63,649 bases of DNA from the NCBI RefSeq assembly GCF_001557235.1, contig NZ_LSJI01000094.1:1-63649 (forward strand), read 5' to 3'. Each line of letters begins with the position of its first letter. Within the stretch, counting starts at the first letter, position 1. Made by a program: the position numbers and the translations under genes. This DNA is from Phenylobacterium sp. CCH9-H3 (GTDB lineage: Bacteria > Pseudomonadota > Alphaproteobacteria > Caulobacterales > Caulobacteraceae). Under the pieces are notes generated by a model, which searched no databases, was not told the DNA's origin, and saw nothing but the letters and a program-made list of their open reading frames with translations. Of this stretch, positions 41,719 to 51,126 are shown one piece after another.

Positions 41719-42635
41719 GCGCGCTCCGGATCGTCTCGCTGCTGCCCAGCGCCACCGAGATCGTCGCCGCCGTCGGGATGGCCGAGCAGCTCGTGGGCCG
41801 CTCGCACCAGTGCGACTTTCCTCCGCAGGTACGCCACCTGCCGGCGCTGAGCGAAACCAAGGTCCGCCTCGACGGCACGTCCCGCGACATCGACCGCCGG
41901 GTGAACGAGATCATCGCCCAGGGCGTCTCGGTCTACCGCGTCGACGCCGAGCGCCTGCGGGCGCTGAGGCCGGACGTGATCGTGACCCAGACCCAGTGCG
42001 CCATCTGCGCCGTCACGCCGGGCGACCTGGAGGACGCGCTCTGCGAATGGACCGGCATGGCGCCGGCCCTGGTCTCGCTGGAGCCCAACGACCTCTCCGA
42101 CGTCTGGGGCGACATGCGCAGGGTGGGACAGGCGCTCGGCGCGGACGCGGCGGCGGAGCGGGCCATCGCGGCGCTGCAGAGCCGCTTGGCCGCGATCCGG
42201 GAAACCGCCGGCCGCGCGGCCTACAGGCCGACCGTCGCCGCCATCGAATGGATCGACCCGCTGATGGCCGGCGGCAACTGGATGCCGGAGCTGATCGAGG
42301 CGGCGGGCGGGGAGAGCCTGTTCGCCACGCCGGGCCAGCACTCGCCCTGGCTGGACTGGCGGGCGCTGGCGGCGGCCGACCCCGACGTGATCCTTCTGCT
42401 GCCCTGCGGCTTCACCCTCGAACAGAGCCTGGCGGACGTGCCGCTGCTGCAGGCGCGGCCCGAGTGGGCGGCGCTCTCCGCCGTGCGCCGGGGGCAGGTC
42501 TATGTGATCGACGGCCACCACTACTTCAACCGCCCGGGCCCGCGGCTGGTGGAGTCCGCCGAGATGATCGCCGAGATCCTCCACCCCGACCGGTTCGCCT
42601 TCGGGCACGAGGGCCGAGGCTGGGTCAGGCTGTAG
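41715..42635 (+). CDS. Cobalamin-binding protein, BtuF-like (no signal peptide)
   Basis: 306 residues of the periplasmic-binding-protein cluster A-II fold. RIVSLLPSATEIVAAVGMAEQLVGRSHQCDFP is the typical start, and RPEWAALSAVRRGQVYVIDGHHYFNRPGPRLV the typical end. Notable: there is no N-terminal export signal, and a Cys-x2-Cys pair lies in TQCAICAVTPGDLE. GTG 41715 overlaps the membrane-protein stop (GTGA), so the two are coupled under the B12 riboswitch. It probably captures corrinoids or supports salvage; no ABC ATPase or permease is encoded next to it. Confidence 0.85.
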   Translation: MSALRIVSLLPSATEIVAAVGMAEQLVGRSHQCDFPPQVRHLPALSETKVRLDGTSRDIDRRVNEIIAQGVSVYRVDAERLRALRPDVIVTQTQCAICAVTPGDLEDALCEWTGMAPALVSLEPNDLSDVWGDMRRVGQALGADAAAERAIAALQSRLAAIRETAGRAAYRPTVAAIEWIDPLMAGGNWMPELIEAAGGESLFATPGQHSPWLDWRALAAADPDVILLLPCGFTLEQSLADVPLLQARPEWAALSAVRRGQVYVIDGHHYFNRPGPRLVESAEMIAEILHPDRFAFGHEGRGWVRL

Positions 42636-42637
42636 CC

Positions 42638-43453
42638 TTACGGCCGCAGCAGGGCCTTCAGCTCCGCGCCCGTCGCTGCCTCGCCCAGGCGGTCGAAGCG
42701 GCCCTCGGCGGCGATCTCGCGCGCGGCGCTGAGGAATCCGGCCCAGGCGGCCCGGGCGAGGGCGCCGCCGACGCTGATCCGGCGCACGCCCAGGTCGGCC
42801 AGCTCGGCGACGGTCAGGCCTCGGGTCCACATCAGGACGTTCAGCGGCTTCGGCGCCACGGCGCCGACCGCGGCGGCCACGTCGTCCGCGGTCCGCAGGC
42901 CGGGGGCATAGAGGCAGTCCGCGCCGGCCTCGGCCAGCCGGACGAGCCGGTCTAGCGTCTGGCGCAGGTCCATCTGTCCGATCAGCAGCCCCTCCGCCCG
43001 CGCCACCAGGACAGCGCCCGAGCCCTCGGCGTCCACGGCGGCCCGCGCCGCCTTTACGCGCTCCACCGCAAGCGCCGTCTCGTAGAGGGGCTTGCCGCTG
43101 TCGTGGCTCATGTCCTCGATGGACAGGCCCGCCACGCCCGCCTCCAGCGCCAGGCGCACGTTCGCCGCCACCGCCTCGGGCGCGTCGGCATAGCCGTTCT
43201 CGAAGTCGGCGTTCAGCGGCAGGTCGGTGGCGGCGGCCAGGGCCGCGAGGTGCGCCAGCATGTCGGCCAGCGGGACCTCGTTGTCGAGCCGGCCGGTCGA
43301 CCAGGCGAATCCGGAACTGGTTGAAGCGAGGGCCTGGAAGCCCAGCGCCTGCAGCATCCGGGCGCTGCCCACGTCCCAGGGGTTGGGGATCACGAAGCAG
43401 CCGCCTTCGTGCAGCTTCCGGAATCGCGCGCGCTTCTCGGACGGAGTCGTCAT
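42638..43453 (-). CDS. Isocitrate lyase/PEP mutase-family protein
   Basis: 271 residues with a TIM-barrel of the PEP mutase/methylisocitrate lyase superfamily: FVIPNPWDVGSARMLQALGF, STSSGFAWSTG, ADFENGYAD and LSIEDMSHDSGKPLY (metal-binding Asp/Glu). The KKCGH catalytic loop of isocitrate lyase is not present, so it is not glyoxylate-cycle isocitrate lyase. The likely reaction is C-C or P-C bond cleavage of a 2-oxo- or oxalacetate-type acid. Start MTTPSEKRARF at 43453. It is convergent with the BtuF-like gene. Confidence 0.88.
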   Translation of the reverse strand: MTTPSEKRARFRKLHEGGCFVIPNPWDVGSARMLQALGFQALASTSSGFAWSTGRLDNEVPLADMLAHLAALAAATDLPLNADFENGYADAPEAVAANVRLALEAGVAGLSIEDMSHDSGKPLYETALAVERVKAARAAVDAEGSGAVLVARAEGLLIGQMDLRQTLDRLVRLAEAGADCLYAPGLRTADDVAAAVGAVAPKPLNVLMWTRGLTVAELADLGVRRISVGGALARAAWAGFLSAAREIAAEGRFDRLGEAATGAELKALLRP

Positions 43454-43496
43454 CGGACCCTCCCATGGCAAGGCTTAACGCTGGAAGCTGAAGCAG

Positions 43497-43581
43497 GGAA
43501 CGGGCGCGAAACGAATCGCGACCGAATCACTGACTCGCAGCGATTCAGCTTTCGTTCCCTACGACATATTGTATCTGAATC
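43497..43581. promoter_or_regulatory. Long imperfect hairpin with five GANTC sites upstream of rpmB
   Basis: GGGAACG (43497-43503) pairs with CGTTCCC (43553-43559), and GAATCGC (43513-43519) with GCGATTC (43540-43546), giving a long imperfect stem. GANTC sites for the cell-cycle methylase CcrM occur at 43513, 43524, 43532, 43542 and 43577, five within 69 bp. At this base composition roughly one per 300-350 bp is expected. Confidence 0.55.
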
Positions 43582-43644
43582 GCTTCGGCCCACAACGAAG
43601 CTTCATCTTCGGGCGCGACCGATTGGACTTCTTTGCGCCTCGCC

Positions 43645-43674
43645 TTGACGCGGAAGGGGGCCTTCCTCTATATC
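43645..43674 (+). promoter_or_regulatory. Probable rpmB promoter
   Basis: TTGACG (43645-43650), 18 bp, TATATC (43669-43674): a good housekeeping sigma match placing the transcription start about 50 nt before rpmB. Confidence 0.6.
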
Positions 43675-43734
43675 GCCCGCTCCCTGCGCGGACCTGGTCC
43701 GTCGCACATCCATTTCCACGCGAAGGTATTCGCT

Positions 43735-44031
43735 ATGTCGCGCCGCTGCGAAATCACGGGTGTCGGGCCGATGGTCGGCCACAACGTGAGCCACTCGAAC
43801 ATCAAGACCAAGCGCCGGTTCATGCCGAACCTGGTGGCCACCACCGTTCAGTCGGAAGCGCTGGGTCAGTCGTTCAACCTGCGCATCACCAACGCGGCGC
43901 TGCGCACCCTGGACTTCCGCGGCGGCCTCGACGCCGTCCTGCTGAAGGCCAAGGACGAGGTCCTCTCGGCCAAGGCGCTGAAGATCAAGCGCCAGGTGAA
44001 GGCGAAGTTGGCCGAGCAAGCCGCGGCCTAA
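43735..44031 (+). CDS. rpmB: 50S ribosomal protein L28
   Basis: 98 residues of ribosomal protein L28. It starts [29 protein letters not shown], the universal bacterial L28 N-terminus, and has [27 protein letters not shown]. It belongs to the large subunit near the E site. The short zinc-free form (single Cys) is usual for alphaproteobacteria. It is monocistronic, with its own promoter and a strong terminator. Confidence 0.98.
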   Translation: MSRRCEITGVGPMVGHNVSHSNIKTKRRFMPNLVATTVQSEALGQSFNLRITNAALRTLDFRGGLDAVLLKAKDEVLSAKALKIKRQVKAKLAEQAAA

Positions 44032-44058
44032 AGCCGTCACGCTCTGCGAATTCGAAGA

Positions 44059-44086
44059 GGCCGCCCCTCGCCGGGCGGCCTTTTTG
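44059..44086 (+). terminator. Rho-independent terminator of rpmB
   Basis: GGCCGCCC (44059-44066), loop CTCGCC, GGGCGGCC (44073-44080), then TTTTTG. Confidence 0.9.
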
Positions 44087-44122
44087 TTTGGGTCGGCTGC
44101 CCGTGGGAATCGCGGCGGCGCC

Positions 44123-45106
44123 TTACGGACGCGTCCAGTCGAAGGCCAGCAGCAGGGTCCGCTGGCCGGTAGGCCGGCCGTCGTAGAACCCGAAGTTGTC
44201 GTCCGAGACGAGGTAGAACCGCACGCGGCCGTCTGGCTGCGGCGCGGCGGCGAGGCCTTCCAGGTTGTCGACGGTGAGCGGCCGGGTGATCTCCAGGCTG
44301 TCCACCAGCCGGCCGGCGCCGTCCAGGATCCGGAGCTGGACCACATTGCCGCGCAAGGGCGAGTAGCTCCGCAGCAGGTAGGCCAGCCCGCCGCCGGGCA
44401 GGTTGTCCATCGCCACCAGTTCCGAGCCGGCAAGATCGAGATCGCGGTCGCGGACACAGGTCGTCGAGATGCGGCAGACGAAGGTCCAGCCGCGGTCTTC
44501 CAGCCCCACGCGATAGGCGTCGGCGGCCACGTCCGGGGCGGCGACCAACGCCTCCATCCCCTTGTTGTCGGTGAACTTCACGTCGGGCTGCGGAACCCGG
44601 CGGGGCAGGGCGCCGCCCTTGGCGAACAGCAGGATGCGGTCGTGCTGCTCGAAGCTGACCAGGATGTCGCCGTTCGCGAGCCGGGCGATCCCTTCGGAAT
44701 CGTACTCGCGCTGGCCGCCGAGGTAGAGGTCGGCGCCGGTCGTCTCCTTCAGGGCGATCATCGTGGCGTCCGCGAGGCCCGCCAGCCGGCCGCGGGCGTC
44801 CAGCACCACGCGGGCTTCCAGAAGGTCGGACTGGTCGCCCACCGCCAGCAGCCGCCCGTCCGGCGAGACCTTGAGGTCCGAAAGCCCGTGCAGGCGGCTC
44901 GTCTGGCGTGACGTCAGCACCAGGCCGCCGGCGTAGGTGAAATTCCCGATCCGCTCACGACCCGGATCCGTTGGATCCATGGGCACGGCCTCGGCGTCCA
45001 CCTGGATCGCCGCGCCAACGGCCACGGGGTGCAGAGGCAACGGCGCCATCGGCGCCGCGCACGATCCCAGCGCCAGCGCAAGCGCCAGGCCGGCGATCCG
45101 CCTCAA
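44123..45106 (-). CDS. Lipoprotein, esterase-like activity of phytase family
   Basis: 327 residues. Lipoprotein signal with Cys16 ([13 protein letters not shown]). The mature beta-propeller-like part has [55 protein letters not shown] and [30 protein letters not shown], typical of PF13449-type proteins (phytase-like esterases). It is envelope-attached and possibly binds Ca2+ or phosphoesters. Its start overlaps the cobT stop by 4 bp, so it is coupled to CobT although no functional link is known. Confidence 0.85.
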   Translation of the reverse strand: MRRIAGLALALALGSCAAPMAPLPLHPVAVGAAIQVDAEAVPMDPTDPGRERIGNFTYAGGLVLTSRQTSRLHGLSDLKVSPDGRLLAVGDQSDLLEARVVLDARGRLAGLADATMIALKETTGADLYLGGQREYDSEGIARLANGDILVSFEQHDRILLFAKGGALPRRVPQPDVKFTDNKGMEALVAAPDVAADAYRVGLEDRGWTFVCRISTTCVRDRDLDLAGSELVAMDNLPGGGLAYLLRSYSPLRGNVVQLRILDGAGRLVDSLEITRPLTVDNLEGLAAAPQPDGRVRFYLVSDDNFGFYDGRPTGQRTLLLAFDWTRP

Positions 45107-47052
45107 GCGGTGGCCCTCCGCACTTCCTTGAAGGTCGAGCGCCGCGCCGGCCCTTGCGGGCCCTGGGTGTTGGGCGGCGGCGCCAGCAGGTTGGCGTTCT
45201 TGCGCGTGACCCGCCGCACCTCCTCGTCGAACAGGTCGGCCAGCTGTTCGACCATGGCGCCGGCGAGCTGCTCCACGTCCACGATGGTGACCGCGTTCTT
45301 GTAGTAGCGGGTGACGTCGTGGCCGATGCCGATGGCGATGAGCTGGACCGGGCTCTTGGCCTCGATCTCACCGATCACCTCGCGCAGGTGGCGCTCCAGG
45401 TAGTGGCCCGAGTTCACCGACAGGGTGGAGTCGTCGACCGGCGCCCCGTCCGAGATGACGAGCAGAATCCGGCGGGCCTCGGGCCGGCCGATCAGCCGCT
45501 GGTGCGCCCACATCAGGGCCTCGCCGTCGATGTTCTCCTTCAGGAGGCCCTCGCGCATCATCAGGCCCAGGTTGCGCCGGGCGCGGCGCCAGGGCGCGTC
45601 GGCGGCCTTGTAGATGATGTGGCGCAGGTCGTTCAGGCGGCCGGGCTGGGCGGGTTTGCCGGCCTTCAGCCAGTCCTCGCGCGAGGAGCCGCCCTTCCAG
45701 GCCCGGGTCGTGAAGCCCAGGATCTCGGTCTTGACCCCGCACCGCTCCAGGGTGCGCGCCAGGATGTCGGCGCAGACGGCCGCCACCATGATCGGGCGGC
45801 CCCGCATCGAGCCCGAGTTGTCGATCAGGATGGTGACGACCGTGTCCCGGAACTCGGTGTCCTCCTCCTCCTTGAAGGCGAGGGAGGCGGTGGGGTCGGT
45901 GATCACCCGGGTCAGCCGCGCGGTGTCGAGCAGGCCTTCTTCCAGGTCGAAGGACCAGGAACGGTTCTGCTGCGCCAGCAGCTTGCGCTGCAGGCGGTTG
46001 GCCAGGCGCGAGACCACGTTGGACACGCTGGCCAGCTGCTGGTCGAGGTAGGCCCGCAGGCGGGTCAGCTCCTCAGGGTCGCACAGCTCCTCGGCGGCCA
46101 CGATCTCGTCGTGGGCGGTGGTGAAGACCTTGTAGGTGATCGCCCGGTTGTCGCCCGACGGGTCCGGACGCGCGGGCTGGTCGCCGTCGCCCATGTCCGG
46201 CGGCTCGTCGGTGTCCTCGGCGTCGGGGTCTTCCTCGGACTGCATCATCTGGCTGTCGGCGTCCTCGGCCTCGCGGGCCGTGGTCTCGTCGTCGTCCATC
46301 GCCGTCTGCTGCGGCGACTGGCTCTCGCCCTCGCCGTCGTCGTTGTCCTCGGAGGCCTCGGGATCGCCCTCGTCCTTGCCTTCGCTGTCGTCGTCGGGCT
46401 GTTCCGGCGCGTCCGACAGGTCGTCGCCCATCTCCAGGTCGCGGATGATCGCCCGGGCGATCCGGGCGAAGGCCTTCTGGTCGTGCAGCGTGCCTTCCAG
46501 CTTCGCGAGGTCTTCGCCGGCCTTGGCTTCGATGTCGCCGCGGAACATGTCCACCAGCGCCCGGGCGGTCGGGGGCGGCGGCTCGCCGGTCAGGCGCTCG
46601 CGGACCATCAGCGAGACGATCTCGGCCAGGGGCGGGTTCGCCATGGCCTCGACCTCGTTGTAGACCTTGCGCGCCCAGGCGTGATCCATCACGGCCTTCA
46701 GGTTGCCCCGGACCCCACCCATGGCGTTCGCGCCGATCGCCTCGATGCGAGCCTGCTCCAGGGCGTCGTAGATCGGCTGGCCGGCGCCCGACCGCGGCCG
46801 GGTCTTCGCATGGGCGGCCGGGTCGTGGTGGGCGATGCGCAAGGCCATCTGGTCGGCCAGGCCGCGGATGCGGGCGGCGTCCTCGGGCGTCAGGTCCCGC
46901 GGCGGGTGCGGCAGCACGGCCCGGTTGCCGGAAAGCTGCGGCCCCTCGCCCGAGTAGACGATCTCCAGGTCCGGGGTCTCGGCCAGCGAGCGCGCGGCAT
47001 GGGCCAGCGCGCGCTTGAAGGGCTCCAGGGGGCTTTCCGGGTTCTTCGCCAT
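45103..47052 (-). CDS. cobT: Aerobic cobaltochelatase subunit CobT
   Basis: 649 residues, the usual size of CobT. A helical N-terminal region ([29 protein letters not shown]) is followed by a long acidic linker (about residues 200-290, rich in Asp, Glu and Ser) and a C-terminal von Willebrand A domain with the MIDAS motif [15 protein letters not shown]. With CobS it forms the AAA+ activator that drives CobN to insert cobalt into hydrogenobyrinate diamide in aerobic B12 synthesis. cobS lies 5 kb away and not adjacent; cobN is not in the window. Confidence 0.95.
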   Translation of the reverse strand: MAKNPESPLEPFKRALAHAARSLAETPDLEIVYSGEGPQLSGNRAVLPHPPRDLTPEDAARIRGLADQMALRIAHHDPAAHAKTRPRSGAGQPIYDALEQARIEAIGANAMGGVRGNLKAVMDHAWARKVYNEVEAMANPPLAEIVSLMVRERLTGEPPPPTARALVDMFRGDIEAKAGEDLAKLEGTLHDQKAFARIARAIIRDLEMGDDLSDAPEQPDDDSEGKDEGDPEASEDNDDGEGESQSPQQTAMDDDETTAREAEDADSQMMQSEEDPDAEDTDEPPDMGDGDQPARPDPSGDNRAITYKVFTTAHDEIVAAEELCDPEELTRLRAYLDQQLASVSNVVSRLANRLQRKLLAQQNRSWSFDLEEGLLDTARLTRVITDPTASLAFKEEEDTEFRDTVVTILIDNSGSMRGRPIMVAAVCADILARTLERCGVKTEILGFTTRAWKGGSSREDWLKAGKPAQPGRLNDLRHIIYKAADAPWRRARRNLGLMMREGLLKENIDGEALMWAHQRLIGRPEARRILLVISDGAPVDDSTLSVNSGHYLERHLREVIGEIEAKSPVQLIAIGIGHDVTRYYKNAVTIVDVEQLAGAMVEQLADLFDEEVRRVTRKNANLLAPPPNTQGPQGPARRSTFKEVRRATA

Positions 47053-47167
47053 ATCAGTCGGTCATAGATCAGGCGTGACCCGGGGTGAAACAAGGAATCG
47101 TGTGTCGAGGAACAGTGAAGGTCCGCCCGCGTTTCCAGGCCGAGTTTTCGGACCGAGGAGAAACCTG

Positions 47168-47347
47168 ATGCTCAAGTGGGCCCTGATCTTCGCGATCGTC
47201 GCCATCGTGGCCGGCGCGCTCGGCTTCGGCGGCATCGCCGGCGCTGCGGCCGGTATCGCCAAGCTGCTGTTCTTCGTCGCCGTGGTCGGCTTCCTGCTGT
47301 TCCTGGCGCTAGGCGTCTTCGCCGGCCGCAAGCTGACCGGACGCTAA
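47168..47347 (+). CDS. DUF1328 small membrane protein (YtjA-like)
   Basis: 59 residues and two hydrophobic helices: [48 protein letters not shown], the canonical DUF1328 sequence pattern. These inner-membrane peptides are often stress-induced. A GAGGAG ribosome-binding site precedes ATG 47168. It is followed by a perfect 16-bp hairpin. Confidence 0.92.
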   Translation: MLKWALIFAIVAIVAGALGFGGIAGAAAGIAKLLFFVAVVGFLLFLALGVFAGRKLTGR

Positions 47348-47352
47348 GGGGT

Positions 47353-47387
47353 CAGGCCTCACCTCCCGCACCGGGAGGTGAGGCCTG
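47353..47387. terminator. Perfect hairpin between converging genes
   Basis: CAGGCCTCACCTCCCG (47353-47368), 3-nt loop, CGGGAGGTGAGGCCTG (47372-47387): a perfect 16-bp stem separating the DUF1328 and DUF3089 genes. No U-tract follows, but the position suits a bidirectional terminator. Confidence 0.7.
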
Positions 47388-47390
47388 CGC

Positions 47391-48569
47391 CTACTTCTTC
47401 GCCGCGTAGGCCTTGGCCTGGCGGCCCACCACCTCGACCAGGTCGCCCATGGCGATGTTGGCGTCGATGAGGTGCAGACCCCAGTCCTGGGCGACCACGC
47501 CGCCGGGGCCGGTCACGTCGCCGGCGATAACGTCCGTCCGCGGATCCGCGGGATCGGCGTTCACGCGCGCCTCAAGATAGTTGAAGCCGTTCTTCGAGAC
47601 GCAGCCGCCGGTGATCAGGCCGGGGACGGACACGAACGGCGTCGTCGGATTCGGCTTGTCCTTCACCCAGGTCGGCGTCGCCGCCGAGGCGCTGGCGATT
47701 TCCATCCCGTTCGACAGGTACGCGTGCAGCTCCTTGCGCCCCAGCAGCGCGGCCGGGTTGACGCACGCCGCCTCCATGTCGGGGTTCGCCACCTTGCCGA
47801 AGCGGGTGTTGGCGGGGGGCGGGATGGTGTCGCGGAAGGTGACGTAGCTGATCGCGCAGCCGGTCTGGTCGGCGGACTTGCACAGCGGGATCGACTTGAA
47901 CTGGCCGGTGTCCCCGCCCTTGGTCACCGGCAGGTTCGAGCCCAGGATCAGGGCCGACACCAGCTGCTTCTGGATGGGCTTGCCGTCGATCTCGGCCGGG
48001 ATCAGCCGCTGGAGGAGGCCCGAGCCCTGGCTGTGGCCGATCAGGACCACGCCGCGGCCCTTGTTCTGCGTGGCCAGGTAGTGGTTCCAGGCATCGAGGA
48101 CGTCGTTGTAGCCCACCTGACGCACGGCGGGGTCGGCGGCGCCGGGGATCGGCTTGCCCTCCACCATGGCCCGCAGGGCGGTCAGGGTGAACTGGCGGTA
48201 GATCGGCGCGAAGATCCGGCATTTCGAGCCGAAGCGGGCCAGCTGCTGCTTCACTACGTTCAGCTCTTCGGCGTTGGCGGTCATGTCCGAGACGACGCCG
48301 GGGTCGTTCGAGACCGTGGGGTAGACGTAGAAGCAGTCGATCGGCGCCTTGGGGTCGGCCTTGAAAGCTTCGATGCTGGAGGATCCGTCGGCCTTGACCA
48401 CCGTGGTCGACAGGTCGATGGCGCAGGCGTCGCCGGACTTGCCAGGCCAGCACAGCCAGGCCTCGGGCTTGGCGTAGTCGTTCTTGGGATAGGTGGTCTG
48501 GGCCGCGGCGGGCAGGGCGGTCAGCCCCGTGGCGGCAAGGGCCAGAATGGCGAGCGATCGTAGCGTCAT
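47391..48569 (-). CDS. Exported DUF3089 alpha/beta-hydrolase
   Basis: 392 residues. A signal peptide (SLAILALAATGLTALPAAAQ) is followed by WLCWPGKSGDACAIDL, CFYVYPTVSNDPG (DUF3089 hallmark) and the nucleophile elbow VVLIGHSQGSGLL. About seven cysteines suggest disulfides in the periplasm. It is probably a lipase or esterase of unknown substrate. It is divergent from the glucose dehydrogenase gene. Confidence 0.88.
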   Translation of the reverse strand: MTLRSLAILALAATGLTALPAAAQTTYPKNDYAKPEAWLCWPGKSGDACAIDLSTTVVKADGSSSIEAFKADPKAPIDCFYVYPTVSNDPGVVSDMTANAEELNVVKQQLARFGSKCRIFAPIYRQFTLTALRAMVEGKPIPGAADPAVRQVGYNDVLDAWNHYLATQNKGRGVVLIGHSQGSGLLQRLIPAEIDGKPIQKQLVSALILGSNLPVTKGGDTGQFKSIPLCKSADQTGCAISYVTFRDTIPPPANTRFGKVANPDMEAACVNPAALLGRKELHAYLSNGMEIASASAATPTWVKDKPNPTTPFVSVPGLITGGCVSKNGFNYLEARVNADPADPRTDVIAGDVTGPGGVVAQDWGLHLIDANIAMGDLVEVVGRQAKAYAAKK

Positions 48570-48702
48570 GGTCTCCCCCGGAAGGCTTCTGATTTTCGAA
48601 TAAGCCGTATGATCATCGCCTGTCGGTTGCGCCAGGTCCAGCGCCCTTCATGCGCGCGGCGATTCGGGCCAAAGTCCCGCCCAGAGTTCGGGGATAGACA
48701 AG

Positions 48703-51123
48703 ATGGCGTCCGATAAACCGGCCGGCTGGCCGGCCAGGATCTGGGCCGCGATCGGCGGTGGGCTGGTGGCGCTGGTGGGGATCCTGCTCCTCGTGGGCGG
48801 GGGCTGGCTGATCTTCCTCGACGGCTCGCCCTACTACATGCTGGCGGGCGCGGCGGTCGTCGCCACGGGCGTGATGCTGGCGCGCCGGCACCCCGCGGCG
48901 GGCCTCCTCTATGCGGCGGTGCTGGGCGCCACCCTGGCCTGGGGCGTGTGGGAGGCCGGCCTCGCGTTCTGGCCGCTTGTGCCGCGCCTCTTCGCCCCGG
49001 CGGTGCTGGGCCTGTTCATCCTGCTGGTGATCCCCACGGCGCCGAAGGCGGCCCTGCGCCATCAGTCGGGCCTGGCGGTGGGGCTGCTGTCCCTGGCCTG
49101 CCTGGGCGTGCTGGGCGCCGTGGTCCCCGCGACCTTCACCTGGGGCCAGGCCACCATTCCGGCCCAGGTCACCGGCGCCGCGCGCCCTGCCGAGACGGTG
49201 TCGGACTGGCGCTACTACGGACGCGATCCGGGCGGCTCGCGCTATGCGCCCGTCGACCAGATCAACCGCGAGAACGTCGACGACCTGAAGGTCGCCTGGA
49301 CCTACCGCACCGGCGAGGCGCGCCACCGCGGCAGCCAGGACCAGAACACCCCCGTCCAGGTGGGCGACACGCTCTACGTCTGCACGCCCACCAATGTGGT
49401 CATCGCCCTCGACGCCGACACGGGCCGCGAGAAATGGCGGCACGATCCCAAGGTGAAGCCGCTGTTCTGGAACCGCTGCCGCGGCGTCGGCTACTGGGAC
49501 GGGACCCAACCGAAGGTGGCGCTGTCCGGCCCGCCCGCGTCGCCCGCGCCCAAGGCTGCCGCGGTGGCGGCCAAGGCCGCGGTCCCGCCCGAGGCGCCGC
49601 TCTGCAGCCGCCGGATCATCTCCTCGACCATCAACGCCCAGCTCTTCGCGCTGGACGCGGCGACGGGCCAGCGCTGCCCGGGCTTCGGCAAGGACGGCAT
49701 GGTCGACCTCACCGCGGGGGTCGGGCCGGTCAAGCCGGGCTTCTACTTCCAGACCTCCACGCCCACGGTGATCGGCGATCGCGTGCTGATCGGCGGCTGG
49801 GTGGTCGACAACCAGGAACTGGCCGAGCCCTCCGGCGTCGTTCGCGCCTTCGACGTGGTCACGGGCGAACTGGCCTGGGCGTGGGACCTGGGCGACCCGT
49901 CCATCGACAAGCTGCCGCCCGAGGGGAAGACCTATACCCGCGGCACGCCCAACGTCTGGTCGACGCCCGCCTTCGACCCGGACCTCGGCCTCGTCTACCT
50001 CCCGGTGGGCAACGCCACGCCGGACTATTGGGGCTCGCACCGCTCCATGGCGGCGGAGGGGTATTCCTCCTCGGTGGTCGCGGTGGACGTGGCGACCGGC
50101 AAGATGCGCTGGACCTTCCAGACGGTGCACCACGACCTCTGGGACTACGATGTCCCGTCCCAGCCGATGCTGATCGACTTCCCGGTCAAGGGCGGCACGG
50201 CGCCGGCCCTGGTCCAGCTGACCAAGCGCGGGCAGATCTTCGTGCTCGACCGCCGCGACGGCAAGCCGCTGACCCGGGTGGTGGAGGTGCGGGTGCCCGG
50301 CGGGGCCCAGCCCGGCGAGTGGGTCTTCCCGACCCAGCCCTATTCGGTGGAGATGCCCACCATCGGGGTCGAGCGGCTGACCGAGCAGATGATGTGGGGC
50401 GCGACGCCCCTGGACCAGCTGGCGTGCCGGATCATGTTCCAGTCGGTGCGGTACGAGGGCGACTTCACGCCGCCCGGCAGCGCCAAGCAGCCGTCGCTGC
50501 AGTACCCGGGCAATGCGGGCGGGATGAACTGGGGCTCGGGCGCCTTCGACGCCCGCCGCGGCCTGCTGATCGTCAGCGACGTGCGGATGCCCCAGATCGT
50601 GGCCCTGACCAAGAGCGACGAGCCCGGCGTGGCCCTGAGCCGGGCCGTGAAGGACCGTCCGCCGCCCAGCCTGAAGGCCATCCCTTACAAGGTGCGCAAC
50701 CAGTGGTTCCTGAGCCCGGTGTTCGCGCCCTGCATCCAGCCCCCGCACGGGATGCTGACCGCGATCGACGTGCGGACACGCCAGGTGGTCTGGCAGGTGC
50801 CGGCCGGCACGGCCGAGGCCCAGGCGCCCTTCGGCCTGAAGTCGAACCTGCCGATCCCCATCGGCACGATCGGCATCGGCGGCCCCATCACCACGGCCGG
50901 GGGGGTCACCTTCCGCGCCGCTACCACCGACGCCTACCTGCGGGCCTACGACAACGCCACGGGCAAGGTGCTGTGGCAGGCGCCATTGCCCGTCGCGGCG
51001 GCGGGGACGCCGATGACCTACGTCTCGCCCAGGACCGGCCGGCAGTATGTGGTGGTCAGCGCGGGCGGCGCGGCCATGAGCCCGGCCAGCGGGGACTATG
51101 TCGTCGCCTACGCCCTGAAGTAG
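48703..51123 (+). CDS. gcd: Membrane-bound PQQ-dependent glucose dehydrogenase
   Basis: 806 residues, matching mGDH length. About five N-terminal transmembrane helices (to residue ~150) anchor the protein. The periplasmic eight-bladed propeller starts WRYYGRDPGGSRYAPVDQIN and has ATPDYWGSHR, HHDLWDYDVPSQPML, GGMNWGSGAFDARRGLL and the final GRQYVVVSAGG. It oxidises glucose or related aldoses to lactones and passes electrons to ubiquinone. Specificity for glucose is family-based inference. No PQQ-synthesis genes are nearby. Confidence 0.92.
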   Translation: MASDKPAGWPARIWAAIGGGLVALVGILLLVGGGWLIFLDGSPYYMLAGAAVVATGVMLARRHPAAGLLYAAVLGATLAWGVWEAGLAFWPLVPRLFAPAVLGLFILLVIPTAPKAALRHQSGLAVGLLSLACLGVLGAVVPATFTWGQATIPAQVTGAARPAETVSDWRYYGRDPGGSRYAPVDQINRENVDDLKVAWTYRTGEARHRGSQDQNTPVQVGDTLYVCTPTNVVIALDADTGREKWRHDPKVKPLFWNRCRGVGYWDGTQPKVALSGPPASPAPKAAAVAAKAAVPPEAPLCSRRIISSTINAQLFALDAATGQRCPGFGKDGMVDLTAGVGPVKPGFYFQTSTPTVIGDRVLIGGWVVDNQELAEPSGVVRAFDVVTGELAWAWDLGDPSIDKLPPEGKTYTRGTPNVWSTPAFDPDLGLVYLPVGNATPDYWGSHRSMAAEGYSSSVVAVDVATGKMRWTFQTVHHDLWDYDVPSQPMLIDFPVKGGTAPALVQLTKRGQIFVLDRRDGKPLTRVVEVRVPGGAQPGEWVFPTQPYSVEMPTIGVERLTEQMMWGATPLDQLACRIMFQSVRYEGDFTPPGSAKQPSLQYPGNAGGMNWGSGAFDARRGLLIVSDVRMPQIVALTKSDEPGVALSRAVKDRPPPSLKAIPYKVRNQWFLSPVFAPCIQPPHGMLTAIDVRTRQVVWQVPAGTAEAQAPFGLKSNLPIPIGTIGIGGPITTAGGVTFRAATTDAYLRAYDNATGKVLWQAPLPVAAAGTPMTYVSPRTGRQYVVVSAGGAAMSPASGDYVVAYALK

Positions 51124-51126
51124 CCC

